Assembly (NCBI GenBank): GCA_965240325.2
Contig: OZ251244.1
Location: 372,001 to 436,000 of the forward strand
Reading direction: 5' to 3'
DNA length: 64,000 nt
From: Rebecca billardiae RCC1528
Lineage: Eukaryota > Haptophyta
Part shown: in pieces, positions 9,519-20,000 of the stretch
Position numbering within the stretch: the stretch's first letter is position 1
Layout of the letters: every line of letters begins with the position of its first letter
Made by a program: the position numbers and the translations under genes
Notes under the pieces: generated by a model
Seen by the model: only the letters and a program-made list of their open reading frames with translations
Told to the model about the DNA's origin: nothing
The model's database searches: none

Positions 9519-11282
9519 CCGCTCGAGCGGCGGCGCTGCGCAGCCAGTGTCGGCGCGCATGGCCGTCCCGTATCGCTGTTGACAGGCTAGGTCGCGCGCG
9601 GCGGCGCCGCACCCGATGTCTGCCGCCGGCACCGTCGAGTGACTCCTGAGAGAGACTCAGTGACTCAGTCACGATGACGAGTGCGGCATGCCGCATGGCA
9701 AGCGCGCGCCGTTCCAGCCCGTTCGTCAGCGGCGCTGGCGTCTCAGCCTGCCGTCTCTGGCTGCAGGAGTTCTGGAGCTGAGCACATAATTCTGGTGAAC
9801 ACAGCTTTAAACAATTTTAATTCGTGACAAAGCCCTGGGAGACCCAGCTCCGACCCCCTTTAATTGTGTGTCACCTACTGCTGGGGAAAGTAATACCGGA
9901 GTAGGAATACGAAGAATGGGGCCTCAAACGTTTTTTGATTAGGCACGCCTCGGGAATCGAGAACGCATGTCGTTACCTTTTTGAGCGCGCGCCATAGGGA
10001 TGTCGTTGCGATTCCCACCTATTTGTTGACGCTTTTCTCGACCATCCGCTCCCCAGTCGAGCAGAACCGCGACGCACAAGGCCCACAAGTGCTTTCGCCG
10101 CCGCGCCGCGTGACCTCGGCACACACGATTGAGTATGACGAACGAGCGCGCTGCTGCAGGAGGCGAAGGCCGCGCGCGACACGCAGAATGGCGCTCAGCC
10201 GGCGTGGCTCGACTCGCACACACGTGCGCGACCGAGGAACAGCTCCGCGGGCCTCCGCCGCCAACCCAGCGCCGGATGCCATCGTCGGCGTCGCGAGGAA
10301 CTGCGCCGATCTGGCGGAGATCCAGCGGCACGTGGCGGCGATCAAGCAGCCGCGACCGCATCAGATGACGTGCACGAACGGCCTCATGGAGAAGCTCGTA
10401 CCACAAGCCTACCATAAGCCACCCGCTCGCCGACTAGTGCCCGACTACTACTACTCGCCCCGCTGGCTCGTCATCAACAGGCGCGGCCGTCGAGCCGTCA
10501 CCCGCGCCGCGCGCGGCTCACGGCGCCATTGCGGAGGTGCGTGCCCGCCGGCACGAGCTGCACGAAACAACATGCACACCGACGCGAGCCGCTCGTACCA
10601 TGTCGTGCCCGACGGGCCGTGCTCAGCGACAGCTTAGCAGGATTGTCTACGCCGTGCAGTCGCGCCAGTTGTGCCCTGCCGGCCTGCGCCGCTCGCCCCG
10701 CACCTACAGCCAGTGGGCCATCCGCGGTGCGTGCCGTTGCCGTGCCGTCGTGCCCGAGCGGCCGTGCGCAGCGACGACTGCATCGACGCGCGCCTCGCCG
10801 TGCGCCTCGATGGGCCTTGCAGAACCGCGGCACCGCCGACCGCGCGCGCGCGCCGTGCGGCGCGCCACCGGATGATAGTTGATACCGGTACGGGTAGTCA
10901 GCGCTGAACGGCCAACTCGTCCCATCGTCGTCGGGTCTGCTGGCCCTGGGAAGCTTCTCCGTCGCGTCCTACACGCGCTGTGTTCGACCAGCCCCACCGG
11001 GACAAGGCCGCAAGGCCCCCGCTGTTTAACTGGCTGCGCCGCGACGGAGTCATGCCCGGTAGCTTCGACGCCTTGCCCGACATCATCGGCAGTCGCTGCC
11101 AACAGTGCTGGCGCGGAGTCGGCGGAGTGTGTCAGTGTGGCGCCATTCGTGGTTTTCCGTTTTTCCTATGATGAAACCATTGCGCCCAGCAATGGTAAAC
11201 CGGCCCGGGCAGCGTCGCGACGGCGTCGACTCACGCCCGCGCGTCTCGACCCCGTGGCGGTTGGCCGCACGTGATCGCGACG
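9519..11282. other. no confident gene
   Basis: About 1.8 kb. A plus-strand stretch around 10280-10450 reads like degenerate coding sequence (EIQRHVAAIKQPRPHQMTC, VPQAYHKPPARR) but has no start, splice context or recognised family. Two similar segments (CGTGCCCGACGGGCCGTG near 10606, CGTGCCCGAGCGGCCGTG near 10747) hint at a local duplication. Nothing else stands out. Confidence 0.4.
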
Positions 11283-12332
11283 ATGGAGTGGACACCGGAG
11301 CAGCTCGCGCTGTGGACAGAGACGGACGAGGCGGCGTGCACCAAATGGCGTGACGAGAAGCTCGCATCGGTGCGCTGCCGCCCGGAGCGCCGCTCGCGGC
11401 GTACCTCGAGTGCCGCCCGCTGTGCGCCGCGCGCGCGCGCACTTGTTGCATCGCGCTCGCGGCTCGCGCGCCTGCGCTCGCGCGCGCGCGCACTGCGGTG
11501 TGGCTGTGCGAGGCACGCACCTCACAACGTGCGCGGCGCGCGCGGCTGTCGCACGTGCGCACTGGCTGGTGGCCCCGCGCAGTGGAACAAGGAGGGCTCG
11601 ACGCTCAAGGAGAAGTACCCGGAGCGCGAGGCCCTGGACGCGTGGATGCAGAAGCAGTGCGACGGCATGCGCGACAAGACCCTCGCGCTGCGCACCAACC
11701 CGAGGGTGTTCTTCGACATCACGATCGGCGGGGAGGCGGCGGGGCGGATCGTGATGCAGCTGCGGAAAGACAAGGTCCCGAAGACGTACGTCCGCCCCCG
11801 CAGCCGCCACTGGCTCGCGCGCGCGTGGCGCTCGCCCGCAGCCGCCCTCATGCGAGCACGCGCGCGCGCACCCGCCCGCGAACGCTGCCTGCCGCCTCAC
11901 GCCAGGGCCGAGAACTTCCGCGCGCTCTGCACGGGCGAGAAGGGCTTCGGGTACAAAGACTCAAAGTTCCACCGCGTGATCCCCGACTTCATGTGCCAGG
12001 GCGGCGACTTTACGAACGGCGACGGCACGGGCGGCAAGTCGATTTACGGCGATAAATTCGCGGACGAGAATTTCGAGCTGAAGCACACGGGCCCGGGCGT
12101 GCTCTCGATGGCGAACGCCGGGCCGGGGACGAACGGCAGCCAGTTCTTCCTGTGCACGGTGAAGACCCCGTGGCTCGACGGCAAGCACGTCGTCTTCGGC
12201 AAGGTGGTCGAGGGGATGGACATCGTGAAAACGATCGAGGGCGTGGGCTCGCAGTCGGGGACCACCTCCAAGGAGGTGCTCGTTGCGGACTGCGGCGAGA
12301 TCCCGCTGAGCGAGTTCAAGCCGCTCAAGTGA
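11283..12332 (+). CDS. cyclophilin-type peptidyl-prolyl cis-trans isomerase
   Basis: Exons 11283-11369, 11583-11785 and 11906-12332 (GT-AG introns of 213 and 120 bp) give 238 aa. Both introns are stop-free multiples of three, so the unspliced frame stays open, but splicing restores the family sequence: at the second junction KVPKT joins [13 protein letters not shown] exactly as in CypA. The cyclophilin domain fills the C-terminal 165 residues. It has the catalytic [15 protein letters not shown] (Arg, Phe, Gln), [13 protein letters not shown] and [12 protein letters not shown] (the CsA-binding Trp). An N-terminal extension of about 70 residues is predicted helical ([24 protein letters not shown]), with no obvious targeting signal. 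It catalyses proline isomerisation in protein folding. Start at the first ATG (11283). Confidence 0.92.
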   Translation: MEWTPEQLALWTETDEAACTKWRDEKLASVRCRPERRSRRTSSAARCAPRARALVASRSRLARLRSRARALRCGCARHAPHNVRGARGCRTCALAGGPAQWNKEGSTLKEKYPEREALDAWMQKQCDGMRDKTLALRTNPRVFFDITIGGEAAGRIVMQLRKDKVPKTYVRPRSRHWLARAWRSPAAALMRARARAPARERCLPPHARAENFRALCTGEKGFGYKDSKFHRVIPDFMCQGGDFTNGDGTGGKSIYGDKFADENFELKHTGPGVLSMANAGPGTNGSQFFLCTVKTPWLDGKHVVFGKVVEGMDIVKTIEGVGSQSGTTSKEVLVADCGEIPLSEFKPLK

Positions 12333-12968
12333 CGGGCGCGCGGCGCGTGCGGGAAAGCACTTGCCGCCGTCAGCTGGCCGCCGAGAGCGCCGATGCACGC
12401 GCGCGCCGGCTTGCACACTGCTTGCGCGGTCTTGGCCGTGCGGCCGGCCGGCCGTGTCGTCACACTGACACACAGACACTCACTGCCGCCTGTCGCCGGG
12501 CAGCACGCCGCCCGCGGCGTGCTGGCGGCACGAGTGAGCTCGTGCCGCCGTTGTAGTCCAGCAGCATCTGCCCCATAGAATAGTGATCCATCGGTTATGT
12601 CAGTGGCAGGGCTGTCGAGTGTCGCACTCGGACGTCTCATCATGTCATCGGGGCGGTGCCCTGAGCGGGCCTGACGCCTCAGCCTGGCTGGGCGAAGAAG
12701 ACAACGACGGTTGGCTCGCCGCTCGCGAGCACATGATTACTATCCCGGCACGTAGCTTCAGAAGCAGCAGAAGCGCATGTTGAGCGGGTACTGAACTACA
12801 CTAACCGGGAATGAGCCAGGCTCTCGTCGTCCAATCGATTTCGCGGACTAGGGGCCACGTGAATAGAGTTTCGTCGTTTCCTCATTACGTCCTAGCCTAG
12901 GTAAATGAAAAACCGTCAGGAATTTGCGTCGCCCGTCGCCCGACATCGCCGCGTGGCCGTCGTGCACC
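12333..12968. other. intergenic, nothing recognised
   Basis: This 636-bp gap lies between cyclophilin and coproporphyrinogen oxidase, which run in the same direction. No repeat or coding stretch was found. It presumably carries the 3' UTR of the first gene and the promoter of the second. Confidence 0.5.
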
Positions 12969-15345
12969 ATGTTTGCGTCCATCGCAGTGCTCTCGCTGCT
13001 CAGCCTGCACGGTGCGCCCGACGCGGCGCGCGCCCGCCCTCGTGCGTCTCCCAACGTGGCCCGTGCGCACGCCCGCACGCGTTTCTCAGCCGCGCCCATC
13101 GTGCTTCCGCGACCGGCGGCGGCGGCACGCGCGCGCGCCGTGCAGGCGGCATGCATGTGAGGGGAGGGACCGACAGGCCATCACGCACCTCGCACAGCGC
13201 GCTGCGAGCAACGCAGACGCCGCCGAGCTCGGGGATCGGCTGGGACACCATCCCCCTCGACGACGTGCCCAAGACGCTCTGCCGCCCCGACGACGCCAAC
13301 GCCAACACCGCGATGCGCGCCAAGATGGAGAAGATGCTCCGCGAGGCTCAGCTCTCGATCTGCGGCGCGATCGAGGAGCTGGACGGCGGCGCGAAGTTCA
13401 AGGAGGACGCGTGGACGCGTGACGGTGCGCGCGCGCGCCTGCCCCCGCGCGCACCGCGCGCGCGCTCCGCCGGCCCCCCGCGCCCTGCGTGCTCGCGCGC
13501 GCGCGCGCGCGCGCGCTCACGGATGCGCGCGCGCGCGCCGCGCCGCGGCCACGCGCAGGCGGCGGTGGCGGCATCTCGCGCGTGCTGGCGGACGGCAAGG
13601 TGTTCGAGAAGGCGGGGTGCTCGCTCTCCGTCGTGTACGGCAACATGCCCGTCGAGGCGCTCGCCTCGGCCACCGAGCGCGGCGTCGACCGGGCCAAGGG
13701 CTACCAGGCAGGCGACCGCGTGCCGTTCTTTGCGTGCGGTCTCTCGTCTGTGATGCACCCGCGCAACCCGATGGCGCCGACGATGCACTTCAACTACCGG
13801 TACTTCGAGACGGACGGCGGCGTGTGGTGGTTCGGCGGCGGGACGGACATCACCCCCGCCTACCTCTTCGAGGAGGACATGAAGCACTTTCACGGCACTT
13901 ACAAGGTGTGCGGCGCGGTGCGGCGGTGTGCGGCGCGGCCGCGCGGGGCGCGAAGCGAGGCTGCGCGCGCCGGCGGGGCAGGCGCAGGCTGCCCCACCGA
14001 CCAGCGCTTGCGGGCGGATCGCGGCCGGGGCGGCGCGGACGGCTGCGGGGGCCGCGAGGGGCGGCGGCGCCCGGGGGCGGAGGGTCGTCGCCGGCTGCGG
14101 CGCAGCCGCCCCTGCCTGTGCCTGCCGGCTTGTGAGGCGCCATGCCCCGCCGCACGGCGCGTCGCCCGCCGTGTGCGCTGCCGCGCACACGCGCCTCTCC
14201 GCGCGCGCGCTGACCCCGCCCGACGACTACTCGCCGCCGCCCCGCCCGCCCGGCCGCGCGCGCGCGCGCGCTCGCGCGCAGGCGGCGTGCGACAAGCACG
14301 ACAAGGAGTTCTATCCAAAGTTTAAAAAGTGGGCTGACGACTACTTCCTGATCAAGCACCGCGGCGAGCGGCGCGGGCTGGGCGGCATCTTCTTCGACGA
14401 CCTCAACGACCGCCCGGCAGACGACATCTTCGCGTTCGCCACGGTGCGCGCGGGCCGCGCGCGTGATGGCTGGCTCACTGCCGAGCGACCATGGGTCGCT
14501 CCGCGGATGGATGCCTGTGTGGCTTCCCCTCCGCGCGTGCCATGCAGCCAGCCGCGCGATGGGAGAGGGAGGGAAGAGGGGGAGGGGCCGGGAGGCCTGT
14601 GCGCGTGCGCTTGCTCGCCTCCTCCGCCAGCCATGCCCGCCCCGGCGCCGCGCCGAGCGCTGTCGTCAGCACCAGCCTGCACGCGCAGGGCAGCGCCGCG
14701 CGCACGCCGCTCGGGCAGCGCCGCGCGCCTCGCTCAGCCGAGTGCACGCGCCCGTCCCGCCTCCCGCCCGCCCGCCCGCCCGCCGCGGCCGCGCGCGCAG
14801 GACTGCGCGAACTCGGTGGTGGACGCGTACGTGCCCATCGTGGCCAAGCGCAAGGACGAGCCGTACACGCAGCAGCAGAAGGAGTGGCAGCAGATGCGGC
14901 GCGGCCGCTACGTCGAGTTCAACCTCGTGTACGACCGCGGCACCATCTTCGGTGCGTGCGCACGCGTGCAGATGCGTGCGCGTGTGCGCGTACACTGGCG
15001 CACGCGGCGCACGACGCGCGGGCGCCGCGCGAGTCGTGCAGGTGTTGGCTGGCTGGGCGGCTCGTCGCTCGCTCGGGGAAGAGAGGGGGCGGGGTTGGGC
15101 GGAGGGTGGGCGGGCGGGCTATGGGCTGACTGTCGGGCGCGGTGCGCGGGCCGCGCTCGCGCGTGCGCGATCTGAGCCGCCCCGCTCCCGCGCGCCGCGC
15201 AGGCCTCAAGACGGGCGGGCGCATCGAGTCCATCCTCATGTCGCTGCCCGAGACCGCGCGGTGGGAGTACTGCCACGCGCCCGAGCCGGGCTCCAAGGAG
15301 GAGGAGATCATGAAGCTGTACAAGGAGCCCAAGGACTGGGTCTGA
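12969..15345 (+). CDS. CPOX: coproporphyrinogen III oxidase, oxygen-dependent (HemF/CPOX)
   Basis: Six exons: 12969-13011, 13146-13424, 13559-13905, 14282-14443, 14801-14951, 15203-15345, all GT-AG, giving 374 aa. The enzyme decarboxylates coproporphyrinogen III to protoporphyrinogen IX in haem and chlorophyll synthesis. Exon 1 supplies a hydrophobic presequence ([14 protein letters not shown]) and exon 2 begins with a basic Ser/Arg/His stretch. This is consistent with plastid targeting, although the signal is less clear than in the EF-hand gene. Family hallmarks are all present: [31 protein letters not shown], the [15 protein letters not shown] block (split into the spliced frame), [19 protein letters not shown] and [13 protein letters not shown]. 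Introns of 134-376 bp are extremely GC-rich with (GC)n runs. The stop codon lies in a small 10-bp tandem repeat. Confidence 0.95.
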
Positions 15346-15894
15346 GACAGTCTGAGACAGTCTGAGACCGCGAGCACGACGCACGCACAATGCACGCGCG
15401 CCGCACGGCTGGGCGCGGGGCGCCGTGCTCCGAAGACGCCGGCCGCCAATCGGGCGCCGGGGTCGTCACTACTCACTGAGGAGTGAGGGCGTCACTCGTC
15501 AGCGCGGCCTGGCCATCAGTCGGCGGGCACCGCGGGCGCGCCGACACCGTGTCCGTTGCCGCACGGCCGGTCGGTGACGACGAATCATCGGCGACGAGTG
15601 ACACGAGTACGACGAGGCACGCGAGAACTCGACCGGACGACGAGTTGCTGATATGCGGGGCTGACGAATGACGATGGCAAAGCACTACGACTAGAATCAT
15701 ATATGGGGGTACACGCGAGTCCCGCGTTTACTGACACGACCGACGACGTGACGCCGGGCGACGGTGCGCCTGCTGCCTGCTCGGCATAGTAGTCACGGTA
15801 GCGGGCGCTACCTAGTACTTACCTTGCCAGTGGCGCTTATTGAGTGTCGGTGGTGTCGGGCTGCTTACAAGGCACAAGGCCCTTGCCACTGCAA
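15346..15894. other. intergenic, nothing recognised
   Basis: Starts with TCTGAGACAG repeated nearly three times across the upstream stop codon (15341-15367). The remaining 0.5 kb holds no gene or longer repeat that I can see. The foldback element begins at 15895. Confidence 0.5.
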
Positions 15895-16792
15895 TTGACA
15901 CTGCGCCACAAGGGGGGGTTCCAAAATTGTCCCCGCCGACGGCTCGATGGCTGCCGCACGTGCGTGCCCCGCGTGCCTTGCGCGTGTACGTGCACGGTAG
16001 GGCATCCCGACAGCGAGGGCGGGGTGGCGTAGATGGTCTCATGGGAGGTGTGCCCGTGTGCCGGAGACGCTTCGACACCTTGGTGGCGTGCGCACACTTC
16101 TCCTTGCCGCCGCTTGCCTGCTGCAGTGCTCGGCCAGCCGTGTTGAGAGCACGCCTGCGCGTGCATGGCCAATGTCGGGCGGATCGAGCCGTAGTGAGTG
16201 CGCGTGCGGGTACTCCTACCCGATGCGTCTCCCTACCACTGTCGCAAGCCCTCGTGCGCGTCGTGAAGCCTGTCGAATCCAGTCGGGCACATGCCCAACA
16301 TGCTCGCGAACAATGGCCGAGGAATGGCGTCAAATGCGCTATTTGAAAATAAAACTGGCCAGCATGTCGCATACCACCATGATAACGTTGACACGTCGTG
16401 GGTTCGAGTGCACGGCTTAGGGTTGACGTACAAGAGCTACTGCGACAGTGGTAGAGAGACGCATCGGGTAGGAGTACCCGCACGCGCACTCACTACGGCT
16501 CGATCCGCCCGACATTGGCCATGCACGCGCAGGCGTGCTCTCAACACGGCTGGCCGAGCACGCAGCAGGCAAGCGGCGGCAACGAGAGGTGTGGGCACGC
16601 CACCAAGGTGTCGAAGCGTCTCCGGCACACGGGCACACCTCCCATGAGACCATCTACGCCACCCCGCCCTCGCTGTCGGGACGCCCTACCGTGCACGTAC
16701 ACGCGCAAGGCACGCGGGGCACGCACGTGCGGCAGCCATCGAGCCGTCGGCGGGGACAATTTTGGACCCCCCCCTTGTGGCGCAGTGTCAAT
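15895..16792. mobile_element. foldback element with 352-bp inverted arms
   Basis: The left arm 15895-16246 and right arm 16441-16792 are reverse complements over their whole length, with only scattered substitutions and single-base indels. They enclose a 194-bp loop (16247-16440). Outer ends are ATTGACACTGCG / CGCAGTGTCAAT. Neither arm nor loop encodes a recognisable protein; apparent long frames through the arms are mirror images of each other. The high arm identity suggests a young insertion or ongoing homogenisation. No clear target-site duplication was found. It could be a non-autonomous foldback transposon or a locally formed inverted duplication. Confidence 0.8.
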
Positions 16793-16801
16793 ACTTGTAC
16801 T

Positions 16802-16880
16802 TTTTAAATTCCCCTTTATAACGGGCTCCGGGTGATCAGACTGGCGGCCGAAGCCTCCAGCCCTACCCTGGCCAGCCCCC
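16802..16880 (+). repeat. 79-bp repeat, left copy of an inverted pair
   Basis: Runs from TTTTAAATTCCCCTTTATAA to CTGGCCAGCCCCC and is matched as a reverse complement at 22849-22927. It starts 10 bp after the foldback element and lies 200 bp upstream of the WD40-TRP start codon. Confidence 0.85.
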
Positions 16881-17079
16881 TGCTCAAGACGAATCAAGAT
16901 ACCGGGACAAACGATACGGTACGACACGCGCGCCCGCGTCAAATTGCTTGCCGCGAGTTGACGAGCTCAGCAGAATCGAGCATCGAGATTCGAGAGTTCG
17001 AGACGGCCAGCCGGCCGGGGCTGACAATTGCGGCCTCGTTGCTGCTCGAGGCGCCGCTGCCGCGCCTGCCGACGTGAGG

Positions 17080-20000
17080 ATGCCAACGTCGAACGACCTG
17101 TCAGCTGTGAGCCAGACTAGCCCCAGCACGATCCCCGCCGACAACCCGCCCGCCGATCCCTCGCGCTCGCTCGTGCGCGAGGTGCGCGCGGGCGGGCTGC
17201 CCGACGTCGAGGCCGACCGCGTGGCGCGGCGCACGCGGCTCAAGGGCGCGCCGACGCTCCGCGAGTACACGGCTGCCGCGAATGTGTCCGCCCTAGCCAT
17301 CTCGTCCGACGGAGCGCACCTCGCCGTGGGCAGCAAGGACGGCAAGGTGGCGCTGTACAACACGTCGACGGGGCAGCAGCTGCACACGCTACGGTACGGC
17401 AGTTGGGTTCGCTCGGTGGCCTTCTCGCCCGACGGCAAGCGCGTCGTGATCGGGGGCCACGAGAAGACGGCGGCCGTGTACGGCGTGCTCAAGGGCGCGC
17501 TGGAGCACGCGCTGCAGCACAGCAGCTGGGTCCGGTCGGTGGCATTCTCACCAGACGGCAGCCGCATCGCCTTTGGCGGCAAAGGCTCGCAGGCGGCCGG
17601 GGAGCTGGTCGTCCACGACGCGTCGAGCGGCGAGCGGCTGTACACGCGGGCGCGTGGCGGGCTAGTCTTCTCGGTCGCCTTCTCGCCCGACGGCGCGCGC
17701 CTCGCCGTGGGCGGGGAGGACCAGCGCGTGGCCGTGTACGACGCGCGCGCGGGCGAGCTGCAGAGCGAGTGGTCGCACGGCCTCCAGGTGAGCTGCGTGG
17801 CCTTCTCGCCCGATGGCTCGCGGCTCGCTGCGCTTGGGCTGTCGAAGGGGACCGTGTACGACGCGCTAACGGGCGCGCCGTCGAAGGAGCTGGCGCAGCC
17901 CAAGTACGGCCTCTTCTCGCTGGCCTTCTCGCCCGACGGCACGCGCATCGCGCTCGGCGGGGGCGGCGGCATGGGCGGCGGCGTGCGTCTCATTGACGCG
18001 TGGACCGGCGAGCTGCTGGCGGAGCCGCTGCGGGGGCGTGAGATCATCCGCGCGGTGGTCTTCTCGCCCGAGGGCTCGCGCGTCCTCGCGGGTGGGGACG
18101 ACCGGAGGGCGGCCGTGCTCGACGTCTCGGCGGGCGAGCAGCTGCACGAGCTGCGGCGCGAGAACAAGGTCTTCACAGTCGCGTACTCACCCGACGGCAG
18201 CTGCGTCGCCGTCGGCGGCGAGGACCGCAAGGTGGGCGTGTACGACCCGTCGTCGGGCGAGCTGCGGTACGAGCTGCGGCGCGAGGCCCTGATCCGGCGG
18301 CTGGCGTACTCGCCCGACGGCGCCCAGCTCCTCGTGGCGGGGGGCGCCAAGGCCGCCGTGTACAGCACGTCGACGCGCAAGGTGGTGCGAGAGCTCGCGC
18401 GCGGCGGAGAGATTATCTCAGTCGCGTTCGCGGCCGACTGCTCCCGTGTCGCGCTCGGGGGGCGCGACATGAAGGCGGGCGTGTACGACGCGTCCACGGG
18501 CGAGCTGCAGTACGAGCTGACGCGGGGCGACCAGGTCTGGTCCGTCGCCTTCTCGCCCGACGGCGCGCACCTCGCGGTGGGCGGACGCGACAGGAGGGTG
18601 GGCGTCTACAACACGACATCGCGCACCCTCATCTACACACTGTCGCGCGCCGACGCGGTCGAGCCGGTCGCCTTCTCGCCCGACGGCGCGCAGCTCGCGG
18701 TCGGGGGGCTGGACAGGAAGCTGGCGATGTACGACGCCTCGAGCGGCGAGCTCAAGTACGAGCTGACGCGCGGCGACGCCCTCATGTCGCTGGCCTTCTC
18801 GCCAGACGGCACGCAGCTCATGGCAGGCGGCTGGGACAAGAAGGCTGCGCTGTACGACGCGTGCACGGGCGAGCTCCGGTACGAGCTGATGCGCGGCGAC
18901 CTTGCGAATACGGTGGCCTTCTCGCCCGACGGGACGCAGCTCGCGTTCGTCTCGTACGACCGAGTCGTCCTCGCCCGCGCAGGGCTCCCCGTGCTCAGCC
19001 TGCTCCCGCGCTCCGCAGCCGCGCTCACGCACGCGGTGCGGTGCGCGGCGGCGCATGCGGAGCCGGCGAGTGGGCAGACGCTTGCCGAGATGCTGGTCGA
19101 GGAGGGGGAGACGGCGGTGCTCAGGCAGCTCGTGCGGCCGAAGGAGCGGCCGCCCGTGCTCCCGCCCGTCGCGTTCGGCCCGGGCTCGTTCGCCCTCGCC
19201 GTCGAGCACAACAACGTCGCCGGAGCCGAGCTGCTTTTCGAGGCGGCGCTGCGGCCCACCGTGCCAACCACATCGGCGGTACGGACAGCGACGGCGCTGG
19301 CTATCCCCGCGCTCGTCGCGGACGGGCAGGCGCGGCTCGTCGCGCGGGTGATGAGCCGGCTCGTGGTGTGGCGGCAGGACGCCCCGCCCTTCCAGGCGCG
19401 CGCGCTGCACGACCCGACGAGCGCCGACGGCTCGGCCGCGGCGCAGTCGACGGCGGTGCCCCAACTGTCCACGGTGCTCCACGCCGGCAGCACCGATTGG
19501 TTCAGCACTCGCGTGTGGCGCGCGCACGTGGTGGCGCACCCGCACGGCGCGCGCGCGGTGGCGCACACGCTGCCGATGCCGTGCATCACGTGCGGCGTGA
19601 CGCTGCGCGCGCTCGTCCGCGTCGACAGCGGCGCGATGTGGGGCGGCGAGGCGCTGCGCGCCGCGTGCGAGGCCGTCTGGCTCGGGCACCTGCGAGCGTT
19701 CCACCTCACGCTGTGCGCCGCGCTGCTGCTCGAAGCGGCGCTCTTCTCCGCGGCGTGCGCGGAGGTCGTCTGGCCCGACGTGGCCGCCGCCGTCGCTGTC
19801 GGTGGCACGCGCTCCGCCGCTGCGCTCGGCGTGAACCTCGCGCTCGCGCTCGTGGCGCTGAGCCTGCTGGGCGTCGAAGCGCGACAGGCGTGGGCAGTAC
19901 GCAGCCGCGCGGCGCGCGCGGCAGCGGCGCGCGCGGCAGCAGCGCCGCCGAGCGGCGCGCCCGCGGCGCTGCCAACGTCAGCGGCCGGCGCGATGAGCGC

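Noticed and set aside
7440-9632. 730-codon open frame on the minus strand opposite the VWA gene
   Set aside because: It is the antisense shadow of a GC-rich gene: Arg/Ala/Val/Asp-dominated, no domain, while the plus strand has signal peptide, MIDAS and TM.
16390-16420. GGGTTCGAGT string resembling a tRNA B box
   Set aside because: No matching A box or cloverleaf could be drawn around it.
15812-16942. Several 100-225 codon frames in and around the foldback element
   Set aside because: Frames in the two arms are mirror copies of the same sequence with no start context or family.
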